The notes under the pieces: model-generated
The model's input: only the letters and a program-made list of their open reading frames with translations
What the model was told of the DNA's origin: nothing
Database searches by the model: none
Assembly: GCF_000372725.1 (NCBI RefSeq)
Contig: NW_005201403.1
Span: 152,890-216,889 of the forward strand
Direction: 5' to 3'
Source: Emiliania huxleyi CCMP1516
Lineage: Eukaryota > Haptophyta > Isochrysidales > Noelaerhabdaceae
DNA length: 64,000 nt
Shown here: positions 51,436-62,119 of the stretch, piece after piece
Position numbering within the stretch: the stretch's first letter is position 1
Layout: every line of letters begins with the position of its first letter
Made by a program: the position numbers and the translations under genes

Positions 51436-52173
51436 GCCTCTCGCTCGACGCAAAGCTCTGCGGTGGAGCGCGGCCACAGCCGCAGGGAGAGGGATCCCCT
51501 TTGCCACCACTCGGATCCCCTCGCGGCCACCTCGGAGCGCTCGGTGCTGGGATGGGTGGCGCGCCGCGAAAGGTGTGTGGCGGGGCCGCTGTTCATTAGA
51601 TGAGGGCGTGCCGCTCCTGTGCGTGACCGGTATCGTCGTCGAGTATCGATGTCTCTGCATATGCCGAGCTCCCGCATGAGCAGCAGCTGTGGAGTCGATA
51701 CGAAAGGACAGCATGGCGGCGACACCGCAAGCGCGTTCGGTCGCGCTCGCCCCGAGGCCGCCGCCGCCGTCGGTGCAGCGTTCGTGCCTGACTGAACTGC
51801 TGGGCTCGCGCTTTGCCCATTGCACAGCGGTGGGTTGACGTGGCTACTGCCAGCCCGCGGCTTGTTCATCGGCGGGCTCGGGGCAGCATGCTTCGCGACC
51901 AATGCGTGCCCACGCTGGCTCTGCCCTCTCCGCAGCATCGTTGCGACGTTGGCGCCCACACCTCTTCCCGCGCACTCAACTTATCGTGCTGAGGGCCCAA
52001 CTTCAGAATCGTGCTTTTTGGGTAGGGTTGGGTTGTTGGCCCGGGTTGGGTTGTTCCGCGTGTTGGGTCGTCGGCGCGAAGGGTGAGGTCTCGACCGCCG
52101 CCGCTCACGCCAGCGGACGGCCACCATCGGTGTTTTTGGCTTCGCCACCGTCCAAGGCGTGCGCCATGCGCTC
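51436..52173. other. no gene recognised
   Basis: Open frames lack motifs. The GGGTTGGGTTGTT repeats at 52022-52055 are low complexity. Confidence 0.5.
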
Positions 52174-52385
52174 GCCGGCATCGAGCGAGCAACGTGATCG
52201 ACCGAGCGGCTTGCCGTGTGGACGCCTTCTTCTGGCTCTCGTCGAGAGCGTTTTGCGTCCCGGCGGGTGGGAGAATATGTGTCGTCTGATGTGTCACTGT
52301 GTACGTCACATCGGTCTTGATAACAAGCACGGTCGATCCGTCGAAGCGATACACTCGTTCCTATCACGCTGGAAGGCTGGCACGG
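52174..52385 (+). repeat. modules M2 (inverted) and M1 of a dispersed repeat
   Basis: 52174-52240 is the reverse complement of 58938-59003 (shared words CGTGATCGACCGAGCGGCTT and GACGCCTTCTT). 52277-52385 matches 58825-58936 in the same orientation (GTCGTCTGATGTGTCACTGT, AGCACGGTCGATCCGTC, GATACACTCGTTCCTATCAC). The two modules are thus differently arranged at the two sites. Confidence 0.9.
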
Positions 52386-52450
52386 AGCTCTGTGCCGGCA
52401 CACAGAAGAGCCGTGCGGCAAGAGAAGAGCGCGATGGGGAGCGAGAACCG

Positions 52451-52708
52451 TCAGATTTTCAGGTGTAACCTGAAGTCCGTCGCGATGCACTCAATCCCTC
52501 CCGAGCGAAAGCCTGTGGCTCTCTCGAACTCGTCGATATATTGCGGATAAACTGCTCTTCCCGCATAGCTTGCAGAGTCAGAGGCGCAGAAAGGCTGCGA
52601 GTGCTCGACGAGTCTTGCGAGCTGCGCGGTCAAACCTGGGGGAACTGACCGCATCAAGGCGGACTTCCGAAACCTGGGTGAGCACCTCTGACGGTTGGCG
52701 GGTGCCAT
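52451..52708 (-). CDS. possible 3' exon, unknown protein
   Basis: The minus strand ends AVYPQYIDEFERATGFRSGG then IECIATDFRLHLKI and a stop. The last 40 residues look protein-like, but no family is recognised and no ATG-bearing upstream exon is found. Low confidence. Confidence 0.25.
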   Translation of the reverse strand: MAPANRQRCSPRFRKSALMRSVPPGLTAQLARLVEHSQPFCASDSASYAGRAVYPQYIDEFERATGFRSGGIECIATDFRLHLKI

Positions 52709-53420
52709 GGGTATACTTTAATTCTTTTTGTACTTTAGTCTTTAAAGATTAAACCCTCTCCTCAAAAACATATTCCTGCATCCCCTGGTGGGAGCGGCCT
52801 GTTCCGAAAGAAAGAAACAAAAAACGATTGCACTTCAGAGAGTACCCCCCACTCGTCTGGCGCGACACGCCGCAGGATGGCCGCCGCCGCCGCCTTTGCA
52901 GCGCCCCCGTGGCCTCCTCCCGGCTCCACTCGTGGCCGGCGGGTGCCAAAGGGTCCGCAGCAGGCTGCCAGCAGGCCCGAGCGGTGGCTCGCGACGCGAC
53001 TCGGCTGCGCCGCCTCCTCGCCGCCGAGTGCTGCGAGCGTCGAGCGAGTCGCCGGCGAGCCATCCGCCACAGCCTTAGCTGCCGGTCCACGCACTCCCAG
53101 GCACACGGAGGGACCCAGCAGCGTCGCCGCACGCGTCTGAGCCACGCGTCGGCGATGCAAACAGGCTGTGACTTCACCCGGCAGAGCCTCGACGACTGCT
53201 CGGTGCGGAGTGTACTGTTGCGAGGCGCCGCTGGGCGGCGGCGCGCGGCTCCTCGCTGCTTCGGCGCGCCGCGCTGGCGCTCTGCGGCGGACGGTGCCGT
53301 TGGCTCGCCGTTGCCTCGCTCGTGGACGTCCCATTGAAGCACGCGGTGCGGCGCCTCTCGGTGGGCCCATTGCGCCTCTCACTACACACTCCCTGCTCTC
53401 TCCCGACCTCACTCCACGGT
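52709..53420. other. no confident gene; satellite-related flank
   Basis: Several long frames compete on both strands with Arg/Ala-rich translations and no motif. Pieces resemble the adjoining satellite's minus-strand translation (LRRIAATI-like), suggesting a decayed relative. Confidence 0.4.
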
Positions 53421-53425
53421 GCGTC

Positions 53426-54110
53426 ACGATCGTGGCGGCGATGCGCCGCAGGCGCTCGTCATCGCGCGCACGGCTGTGGCGCCGCGTCCAGGCGGCAAGC
53501 GCACCGTGCCATGCCTGCGGTGGCGCTGCCACCGACAGCGCCACCACCGCACACTCACGTGCCGTGAGGAAACGCCACGTCGCGTGTCACTTCACGGTGT
53601 GCCGTGATCGTGGCGGCGATGCGCCGCAGGCGCTCGTCATCGCGCGCACGGCTGTGGCGCCGCGTCCAGGCGGCAAGCGCACCGTGCCATGCCTGCGGTG
53701 GCGCTGCCACCGACAGCGCCACCACCGCACACTCACGTGCCGTGAGGAAACGCCACGTCGCGTGTCACTTCACGGTGTGCCGTGATCGTGGCGGCGATGC
53801 GCCGCAGGCGCTCGTCATCGCGCGCACGGCTGTGGCGCCGCGTCCAGGCGGCAAGCGCACCGTGCCATGCCTGCGGTGGCGCTGCCACCGACAGCGCCAC
53901 CACCGCACACTCACGTGCCGTGAGGAAACGCCACGTCGCGTGTCACTTCACGGTGTGCCGTGATCGTGGCGGCGATGCGCCGCAGGCGCTCGTCATCGCG
54001 CGCACGGCCGTGGCGCCGCGTCCAGGCGGCAAGCGCACCGTGCCATGCCTGCGGTGGCGCTGCCACCGACAGCGCCACCACCGCACACTCACGTGCCGTG
54101 AGGAAACGCC
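53426..54110 (+). repeat. 178-bp satellite, about four copies
   Basis: Unit boundaries repeat at 53426, 53604, 53782 and 53960, with near identity between copies. The unit holds a 10-bp inverted repeat (GGTGGCGCTG ... CAGCGCCACC) around a 7-nt spacer. The period is not a multiple of three, so each frame changes from copy to copy; the array is not one coding repeat. Its edges flank the OTU-like gene on the right. Confidence 0.95.
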
Positions 54111-54274
54111 GCCGCGTCGCGTGCGTGGCGCGGCTATCACTAGCGGCCGGCGCTCGTCGGGTGATGGTGTCGCGGGCCGGCGCTCCAGTGTCGAGACCCA
54201 GGTAGAATTCTTTTTCACGCGTGTCAAAAGTCGAGCTCTCGCGCGAGTGCCAAGGTGCTCGAGAGTCTCGCCTC

Positions 54275-54530
54275 ATGGCCTGCTGCGACAGGTGCGGCGA
54301 ACGTCATCGGACCATAGACTGCCCACACTTCCCGAAGCCTCGCGGGAAGCATCCGGACGCGCAGTTGCAAGGCCCAAGGCGCAACCTCTCCCCAGACGTG
54401 GAGGCTGTCGTTCGGCGCGGTACTCTCGTGGCCCAGACCCCAGACGGTTCGTGCCTCTTCAATTCCTTCGCGTACTGCGAGCAGCAAGACGCTGAGAGCG
54501 AGGCTCAAGGGGATGGAGCTGCGCGTCAAA
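54275..54530 (+). pseudogene. zinc-knuckle / OTU-protease-like fragment
   Basis: MACCDRCGERHRTIDCPHFP is a CCHC-like knuckle with spacing C-x2-C-x7-C. It is followed by VRRGTLVAQTPDGSCLFNSF then AYCEQQ, which matches the catalytic opening of OTU deubiquitinases (D-G-x-C-L-F-x-S). The rest of the OTU domain, including the His, is not found in this frame. The segment runs into the Cys-rich ORF described next. Confidence 0.55.
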
Positions 54531-55334
54531 GTCCCTTTCACTGTCTTCATGTGCAAAGTCTGCCGGAAGTATCTCTGCCCCGACTGCTGGCGACCGTGGC
54601 ACGATTCAGAGGCCCCGGTGGACAAGCGGGAGTGTGCTCCGTGCACTCGCCCAGCCTCAGGCGGCTCGCCTGCCGAGCCAGCTGAGGACACTCGCTGGTT
54701 TCCCCCTTCCCGTGGCGTGCGCCTTGGACGCCGAGCCGCGCGCGCTACCGCTAGATCGGGGGGCAGCAGGCCCGCCCGTCGCAACATCGACGAGGACGCC
54801 GTGCTCAGCCCTGCCCGCCTCTCTGCCTCTCGTGCGTCGCCCCTGCGCCGGGGTCGTTCCAACCCACTGCCACCTTCCAGCTTGATCTCCCCGGCGGTTC
54901 GTTCGCCTGCGAGGAAGGCGAGGAGTGCGGTGAGGGACGCCATCGACGCTGCCGTCGAGAGCGGCCGGCTGGCGGCCGAGAGCCGGAAGAGGTCACGGTG
55001 TGAGAGCGCCGGCGCATCGGGAAGAGAGGCTGCCGTGATTGCTCGTGAGGCAAAGAAGGCGAGGCGGGCGGAGAGATCATCCCGCCTCGCGAGCCGGCAC
55101 GCCACCAACCCCCCCGCCAAGCCCCCCGCCAAGCCTGCCGCCAAGCCCGCCGCCAAGCCCACGGCCAACGCCAAGCCCCCAAAGCGGCCCCGTGAGCCTG
55201 CTGCCGAGGCTGAGGCGGCCCCAGAGGCGCAGCTGCCAAGGGATGGGGCAAAAAAGAGCCGCACTGTCCGAAGGAGCAAGCGTGGCCGGGATGGCGGCGA
55301 CTCTTCCCCGCCGGCCGGGCGCCGACGTACCTAG
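54513..55334 (+). mobile_element. PiggyBac-like C-terminal Cys finger with basic tail
   Basis: FMCKVCRKYLCPDCWRPWHD shows the C-x2-C-x4-C-x2-C-x4-H finger found at the C-terminus of PiggyBac-type transposases (DDE_Tnp_1_7), which helps bind transposon ends. Upstream transposase catalytic blocks are not seen. Downstream is a long Arg/Ser/Ala-rich tail with KPPAKPAAKPAAKP repeats and NLS-like clusters, ending SSPPAGRRRT. I read it as a remnant of a DNA transposon, or a host protein built from its end, joined to an OTU-like piece. Confidence 0.45.
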
Positions 55335-55372
55335 TAGGCTGTGAGAGTGTGCCCGGGAGCTGTGAGAGTTTA

Positions 55373-55967
55373 TCGTAGTCAGGCTGTCTTGTGTATGCGG
55401 CTGCCTTCCTGGTCAGGCAGGACATGCCCCTACTGGAGTGGTATGTCAAGTAAGGGCCCGCGGGTTGAGGTTGTTCTCGCGCCACACCACCCTGCCACCG
55501 CTGCCACCGAAGGCAACACGGTGCTCAGAATGGCTAAGTCGGGCCGATTTTGTATTCGCACGCCGCGCGCCGTGGAGGGCGCGGACAAGCGACTGACACC
55601 AAATGTCCGACTCTGGGGTTGTAGTGCGGACCCCGGACTACAACTCTCTAGTCGGATGTGCGGCGTGAAACGCGCTGTTGCGCCCTCCACGGCGCCCGAA
55701 GTGCGCCTTGTCTCGCACAGCAGACGGGTCGCGAGCCGGGAAATCGCAGCAGTCTCGCTGAATCTCGCCGCCCCAGGCTCTAGAGGTGGAGAGACTGGCC
55801 TTCCTGGTCAAGCAGGACATGCCCCTGCTAGCATGCCAAGCAAGGGCTCGCGGGTCGAGGTTGTTATTGCGCCACACCACCCTGCCACCGCTGCCACCGA
55901 AGGCAACACGGTGCTCCGTGAAACGGCCACTTTGTTGTCGTAGTCAGGCTGTCTTGTGTATGCGGCT
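55373..55967. repeat. paired repeats flanking a large palindrome
   Basis: 55404-55532 and 55800-55915 share TTCCTGGTCAGGCAGGACAT-type and CCACACCACCCTGCCACCGC blocks. TCGTAGTCAGGCTGTCTTGT occurs at 55373 and again at 55938. Between the copies lies the inverted repeat at 55567-55695. Confidence 0.85.
55567..55695. repeat. ~129-bp imperfect palindrome (foldback/MITE-like)
   Basis: Outer arms GCGCCGTGGAGGGCGC (55567-55582) and its exact reverse complement (55680-55695). Inner arms GTTGTAGT (55618-55625) and ACTACAAC (55637-55644), with an 11-nt loop. Partial pairing continues between. No coding content. Confidence 0.8.
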
Positions 55968-56500
55968 CCTTAAAGCTAAGAAGTGTGTATAAGGGGCTAG
56001 GAAGAGGGACCCAAGATATCTTCTGAGCTGTGCACAGGGGAGGACCTAGGTGACAAAGACCCAAGAGAAGGGGCCGGAGAGAGTGAGGTGAGGCCCGAGC
56101 GGCCAACGGAGCAGCGGTGGTGGCAGCGTGGCGCACCGTCAAGCTCGGGCACAGCCGGTTTAAGCCAAAGTGAAGTAACTCATATATATCTGAAATCATA
56201 TGAGTTACACCTCGGCCTTCTAGGAGCTGCTAGCTGAGTGATTGGCGCGCTAGAAGCCTCCCCGAGAGTGCCTCCCCGACCGGCCCCGAGGAGCTGCTCG
56301 GAACTCCAACTTTAACCCTTCATAGCTCCAAAACGTACCTGCGGATTTCTTCCCTATTGCTCCTGCATGATCTGTGGGTCCACCCCACTCACATAACCAA
56401 GCCTCAAGGAATGGCGTCTAGGCGTTCAGAAATAGTGTCTTGTACACACCCATACACATCTTTTCTCCCAGTAAGCTAAAAGTACGTACACATCAGACGA
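55968..56500. other. no gene recognised
   Basis: AT-richer intergenic sequence. Nothing found. Confidence 0.5.
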
Positions 56501-57180
56501 CTCAAGGGTACACACCGAGACCTTGACTGCACGCAGACCGACTGCCTACACCCCCTCGCCGACCGCCTCCTGCTCCTCCGCCACGGCAGCAGGGAGCACC
56601 GCGGCGGGCGCAGCAGCCGCTGGCGAGGTGGGCGTGTCGGGTGCAGACGTCGACGCGGCCAGTGCGGCGGCGGGCGCGGCGGCGGGCGCGGCGGCCTTGA
56701 CGGGCAGCGACGCCTCCGAGCCCCGGCTCGAGAGCTGCGTCTTGTGGAGCGACACCATCGACGAGGAGCGCGAGGAGCCGCCGCCAGCAGTGGGGCACCC
56801 CGCGCCAAGTCACAGACGCGGTCGGACCTGGCCGGCCGCCCGACGCGTCTCGCCTCGGGATCGGCGTCGTCGCGCCCGACGGAAAGGGCGTCTCGATCGG
56901 CGCCAGGCCGGGGAAGCCGTACGAGGGCCTTGCGCTGCCTGCCGAGTGGCGCAGAGGCGGATGGCGGCGGCGCGCGATTCACGCCTGGGGGGCTCTCCCG
57001 GTCTGCCGGGCTGGATTTGCTGTTTCACTGGGAACTGCCCCCCTTGCGAGTACACACTTACTCGTGTCAGGCTTGCGGCAGTGTCCCATTCGAGCGTGTC
57101 GTGTTTTTGCTACTGTTGCGGCCTAAAGTCTGTGCAGGTTGCGGAGGACACGATCCCGGCGTGAACACGACTAACTGACG
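56501..57180. other. possible gene fragments, unresolved
   Basis: The plus strand reads ASRLGIGVVAPDGKGVSIGA then RPGKPYEGLALPAEWR at about 56843-56950, which is protein-like. The minus strand reads KTQLSSRGSEASLPVKAAAP followed by Ala-rich sequence. I cannot assemble or name a gene. Confidence 0.25.
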
Positions 57181-57199
57181 GATCCGCTCCTGACACCAC

Positions 57200-57232
57200 A
57201 GTCGCACGCGCCGCGCTGCGGCGCGTGCGGCT
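57200..57232. repeat. short perfect hairpin
   Basis: CGCACGCGCC and its complement GGCGCGTGCG separated by 7 nt. Isolated in an intergenic region. Confidence 0.7.
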
Positions 57233-59153
57233 GTCTTTGTTTGAAGTAAAAAGTCGAATCAGAGCGCCGTCGGCGTTGTCCTCCATTTTCCTCCCACGGA
57301 CCGCCCGTCTGGCACCGCTCCGGGACGCACGCCGGCGAAGCACCATCAAGCTGCTTTACGGCCCCAGCATTGCCTTCCCAGGCTTAGCTAGACTGAAAGA
57401 TATTGTGCACATGGTTAGTCTCTACAATATATACACTGACATTGAACCTCCCAGAGCTCGTCCCGGTCCGTCACGGCCATCCTCGGCCTCCGGAGGGCCC
57501 CCGGCCGCGGCGCGGTGCGGCGGCGTCACAAATCCGACCACAGAGCACCGGGACGCGGTCGGGCGATCTGAGGCCCGACTAGGCGTATGCATTGCCTATA
57601 CAGGGCTATCACCTGGACCTATCAACAGCGCCGTGGTCAGGAGCTGCTGTTCACACTTGCACAGACTTTGATACGGCACAGTAACTCAGCCAAAAAATAT
57701 TTTTTTCTCAGCCTCTGAAAAAAAATTTGGGTGGCCGAGTTTTCGCAGGTTACCTTGGTTACCAGGTTACTTTTTCATTAGATATGTATAAATACTAAGA
57801 AATAAATACTGGCTTCGGGCTGTTGTTGCAGACAGAAAAGCGCTTGCGCTTCGGCGGTAGTGATCTAATCACCCGAATACCACGTTTCGGATCGCTCCTC
57901 ATCGCAAACCCTGTCAGCAGTTCACCTACGGGTATGTTCGTAAGAGCTACATACACTGAAAAACAATCTCTCTCTCTCTCTCTCTGAAAAACACTACGGC
58001 GCGCATGCGCGCAAGGTCTGCTAGTGACATAAAGGGCAGAAAGTGGGTCGGTTGTTTTTAATCTGGCTGCGCCACGAGCACGACGCTCCGGCTCCGGTGG
58101 TTTGCCTGTGTTAGTGCTAGCACGCGCCAGTCCGCACCTGTGTCCTGTGTCGAGCCTGTCCCTCTGTGTGACATACAAATTCTTTTCCGACATGGCAGTT
58201 GCGATGGCGCTTTCACACACCACACACACACTCTCTCTCCTCTCAACTCTCTCCCTCTCTCTCCCCTGAGACTCTCTCTGCTCGCTCCGCCCTCTCTCTC
58301 CCTCCCTCCCTCCCTCCCTCTCGCGCCCCCCCCCTCTTCTCTCCTCTCCCCCCCGCCCCCCTCCTCTCTCCCAGCTCTCTCCTCTCTCCTCCTCTCTCCT
58401 CCTCTCTCCTCTCCTCTCATCCTCTCCTCTTCTCATCTCCTCCCAAAACTCTTTTTCGTCGCTGGCTGGTGTGGTGGCTGGGCTTAGTTGTTTGCCACAC
58501 ACACGCACCCCTTTGGGGTCACAGCCCCCCCCCTCCCCCGCCGACCGCGATTTCTTTTCCTTGTCCTTTTCGCTTCTTGTTTTTAAAACTCCGTTTCTGG
58601 CTATGTTCTTTTTTCTGCCAGTGCGCGCCAGTCCCGTGCCCAGTGTTGTGCAAGGGAGTTCCTTCTAAAACTCTTTTGTTTTTAAAACCCCGCTCCTCGC
58701 TCCATATCCCATATGTTTCTTTATTTACACACGCACCCCTTTGGGGTTACAGCCCCCCCCCCCGCCCACGATTTCTTTTCCTTGTTCCGTTCGGTTCTTG
58801 TTTTTAAAACCCCGCTTGTCCCCCTGCATATGTCGTCTGATGTGTCACTGTGTGCGTCACATCAGTCTTGATAGCAAGCACGGTCGATCCGTCAAAGCGA
58901 TACACTCGTTCCTATCACGTTGGAGGGCTGGCACAGAGAGCGACAAGAAGGCGTCCGCACAGCAAGCCGCTCGGTCGATCACGTTGCTCGCTCGATGCCG
59001 GCGTCCGGCATATGTTCTTTTTTCTGCGCGATATAAGCGCGCCGCCTCCCTGTTTGACCGCCTCTCTCCACCCGCCTCCCGCCTCACCACCACATCCGTT
59101 CCGCTAGCTCCCTGTCTTGAGCGGCACCTCCGCGGCACTCGCTGCGGCGGCGG
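57233..59153. other. repeat-rich promoter-side region
   Basis: Holds a (CT)n tract at 57966-57984 and a CT-rich stretch at 58220-58450. A direct repeat pair (58491-58600 and 58728-58815) shares ACACACGCACCCCTTTGGGG and ATTTCTTTTCCTTGT. The GCGCGCCAGTCCCGTGCCCA element at 58620 also occurs at 17.08 kb. Modules M1 (58825-58936) and M2 (58938-59003) follow. No gene seen. Confidence 0.7.
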
Positions 59154-61362
59154 ATGCTCTATGCCAACAAGCAGGACGTTGAGGCGGACCTCCGCGTCCA
59201 GCTGCTGGCGATCCGTGAGCGAGAGCTCCGCTTCTACACGGCAAACTGCCGGACCATCGGCACGCAGGTGCCGCCTGCCTTCTCGCCCCTCGCTGCGCCC
59301 ATCGCCCGCTGTGGAGCGGGCCTCACCCTCGTCGCTGTTCGCGCGCCTGCCCAGGCGTCCGTGTTTGCCGGCTTTGCGTTCGTCTGCTTCGAATACGGAG
59401 TGCGGTTCGAGGGGCGCGAGGTGGTGGGTCAACTCGACGACGCGCCCTCCCAGCCGCCTGCGGCGCCCTCCCAGCCCTACGCGCCGCCGTCCCCTCCGCC
59501 GCCGCCCGGCTTCCTGGCCGAGGCGTCGGCGACACCAGAGGCGCTGCGGGTGCTGTTTGTGCTGTGCGCGACGGCGGCGATGACGCTCAACCTGGGGGCG
59601 ATGTTCTTTGCAAACTGCCTCGCCCTCTTCGGCCCGGGCCTCGCGCTGCGTGGCGACGGCGTCGAGGCGATGGACCGGGCGGTGGACGGACTCGCTCTCG
59701 AGTACCGGCTCGTCTTCCTCGCCTTCTTCCTCGGCACGCTCTCCTTCCTCGCGATCGCCTTCATCTACTCGCTGATGCAAGGAGACATCATCCTCTCCGT
59801 CTCTCTCATCTGCGTGCTGCTCTACCTGCTCCGGCACCCCCCCCCCCCCCCCCCCGTGCCGTCAAGCGGGATCAAGGGACTCGTCAGTGATCAGCATATC
59901 GGAATGGCAGGGACACCCTCCCCTACCCCACGGTACCCGAACCCACCCTCCCAATGGCAGGCACACCCTCCGCGCCTTCAAGCGGCTCTACAAGCGCTTC
60001 CGGCTCCCTCCCGCCCTCGCCCACTCTGGCAACTTCAACGCGCAGGACCGAGATCGCCCGAGATCACCCGAGATCACCCGAGGTCGCCCGCCACCGCCCT
60101 CTCACCCGCGCGGCCTCCCTCAGGATGGGTCACGCATGTTATATTATATTTATATTATATTATCTTATATTGCCTCGCCGCAGGACGGGTCACGCATGGT
60201 GGACCCGCTCGTGCAGGAGGCGCAGGTGGCGGCGCTCTCGCGGCGCGCACCAGCGGCTCGAGAAGCTCTGGACTCGTGCGTCGGAGTGATCTGAGGCCTC
60301 CTCCGCCAACAGGCACGCACAGTGGCTCGAGAAGCTCGCGCAGCGCAAGCGGTGCCTCGACTGGCCGCTGCGGCAGTATCTCTACCTCCGCCTCTTCTTT
60401 GACGACTTTGTCGGCGTGTCGGCGGAGGTCTTCGAGCTGCGCTACCGCGGCCACGCCACCGCGCCGCGCGGCGCGGGCGACGCGATGACGAGCAAGGTCC
60501 TGCAGGCGAACCCGTTGGGCCGAGGGCGGGGAGGGACACGTCCACGACACGTCCACTACACGTCCACGACACGTCCACCATATGCCCACGACACGCCCAC
60601 GACACGCCCACGACACGCCCACGACACGCCCACGACACGCCCACGACACGCCCACGACACGCCCACGACACGCCCACGACACGCCCACGACACGTCCACG
60701 ACACGCCCACGACACGCCCACGACACGCCCACGACACGCCCACGACACGCCCACGACACGCCCACGACACGCCCACGACACGCCCACGACACGCCCACGA
60801 CACGCCCACGACACGCCCACGACACGCCCACGACACGCCCACGACACGCCCACGACACGCCCACGACACGCCCACGACACGCCCACGACACGCCCACGAC
60901 ACGTCCACGACACGCCCACGACACGCCCACGACACGCCCACGACACGCCCACGACACGTCCACGACACGCCCACGACACGCCCACGACACGCCCACGACA
61001 CGCCCACGACACGCCCACGACACGCCCACGACACGTCCACGACACGCCCACGACACGCCCACGACACGCCCACGACACGCCCCCCAAGCGCTCGAGCTCA
61101 ACAACAACAATAGCAGTCAGAGTGGTCCTACTCCTAATCGTGAGAATGGTAATCACCAAAGGCGATCGAGCTCAACCGCTGCTCCGAGGGCGCCGCCGTC
61201 GACTACTCGCCGCACGTGCAGCGAGCGCTGAGCCAGGCGAGCCTTAGCAGAGCCTCAGCGTTTTGCGGGGTCGTCCACTCACTCACCCACCCCTCAGCGT
61301 ACCTCAGCAGTGTACCGTGCTCAGCCCAGGCGAGCGGAGGCGACGCCGACGACGCGGGCGGA

Positions 61363-61393
<31 letters not shown>

Positions 61394-61895
61394 CGCCGCG
61401 CGCCGCCAGGGCGGGCGGGGCGGGCGCGCGGCGCAAGCTGCCGATGCGGCGCGTCCCGGGCGAGGAGAGGCGGCGTCCTCTCTCGGAGCATTCCTCGGAA
61501 GCTTCCCGGAGCCTTCCTGTAGGCGCCAGCCGAGCGAGGAGGGCCGGCGGGGCCTGCTCGGCGGCGGCGACGTGCCGAGCGACGCGTACCGGCAGAGCAG
61601 CTTGAGTAGCGCATACCCTCCGACCGAGCTCTCGCTGCTTGGGGGAGGGGGCGCCGCCGGCAGCCAGGACGGCGGGGGCAGCAGCTCGCAGCACGCAGCC
61701 TGCAGCGCCGGGCGTTGGCCGGGCGGGTGCGCGACCGGCCCGCACCAGGCCGGCTGCTTCTCGCCCTCCCAGCTCCTCTCGACCGAGTCGCCGACGGCGT
61801 CGGAGGAGGACAGCGTCAAGCCCAGCCGGCCGCGGAGGTGGGACATGGGAGGGTGGCTGGTGGAGCGCGGGGAGCAGCTGCTCCAGAAACTGTGA
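59154..61895 (+). CDS. four-helix membrane protein, possibly Orai-like
   Basis: Start MLYANKQDVEADLRVQLLAI then RERELRFYTANCRTIGTQVP; an in-frame stop lies just upstream. Hydrophobic helices: ASVFAGFAFVCFEYGV, LRVLFVLCATAAMTLNLGAM then FFANCLALFGPG, EYRLVFLAFFLGTLSFLAIA then FIYSL, and ILSVSLICVLLYLL. The helix pattern with an acidic residue ending TM1 and a Pro-rich loop is reminiscent of Orai/CRAC-type calcium channels in protists, but the match is by eye only. Further exons: TLRAFKRLYKRFRL, HAQWLEKLAQRKRCLDWPLR then FFDDFVGVSAEVFELRYRGH, IELNRCSEGAAVDYSPHVQR, and a disordered C-terminus ending DMGGWLVERGEQLLQKL. One intron is a ~540-bp 11-bp minisatellite. Confidence 0.55.
59903..61176. 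repeat. four exon-derived direct-repeat pairs at intron edges
   Basis: 59903-59921 with 59953-59971 (18/19); 60121-60138 with 60181-60198 (17/18); 60245-60268 with 60313-60337; 61088-61102 with 61162-61176. In each the downstream copy leads into the conserved coding sequence. Confidence 0.85.
60541..61080. repeat. 11-bp minisatellite, about 49 copies
   Basis: Tandem CGACACGCCCA units with occasional CGACACGTCCA variants. Every frame on both strands is open through it (His-Asp-Thr-Pro-type and Trp-Ala-Cys-Arg-type translations), which are artefacts. It fills the intron between the LQA and IELNRCSEG exons. Confidence 0.97.
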
Positions 61896-62119
61896 TCGAA
61901 TCGTAGTATTGGGATTTGGGTAATGTGTGTGGACTTGTCACTTGAGCCTCTATGATTAGTAGCCCGTGGTTGCGCAGCGCTCTCGGAGAGGCGAGTGTGG
62001 GCGACTGACTGTCTGGTATAGCCCCAGCCCACTCCGCGTGAACTCTCGAGGGATCTCGAGTTGTTGCGGAGCTCCCAGCTCCTCGGTACGAACTCTGTTC
62101 ACACCGAGCGGGCGCTCCT
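61896..62119. other. 3' flank, no gene
   Basis: Nothing recognised except a short palindromic CTCGAGGGATCTCGAG near 62045. Confidence 0.5.

Noticed and set aside
53160-54495. Series of similar 119-237-codon plus-strand ORFs
   Set aside because: They restart in each 178-bp satellite copy and change frame between copies, so they do not form one repeat protein.
60541-61080. Repeat array that could be mistaken for a CRISPR array
   Set aside because: Units are 11 bp, head to tail with no spacers, and the array lies in an intron of a eukaryotic gene. It is a minisatellite.
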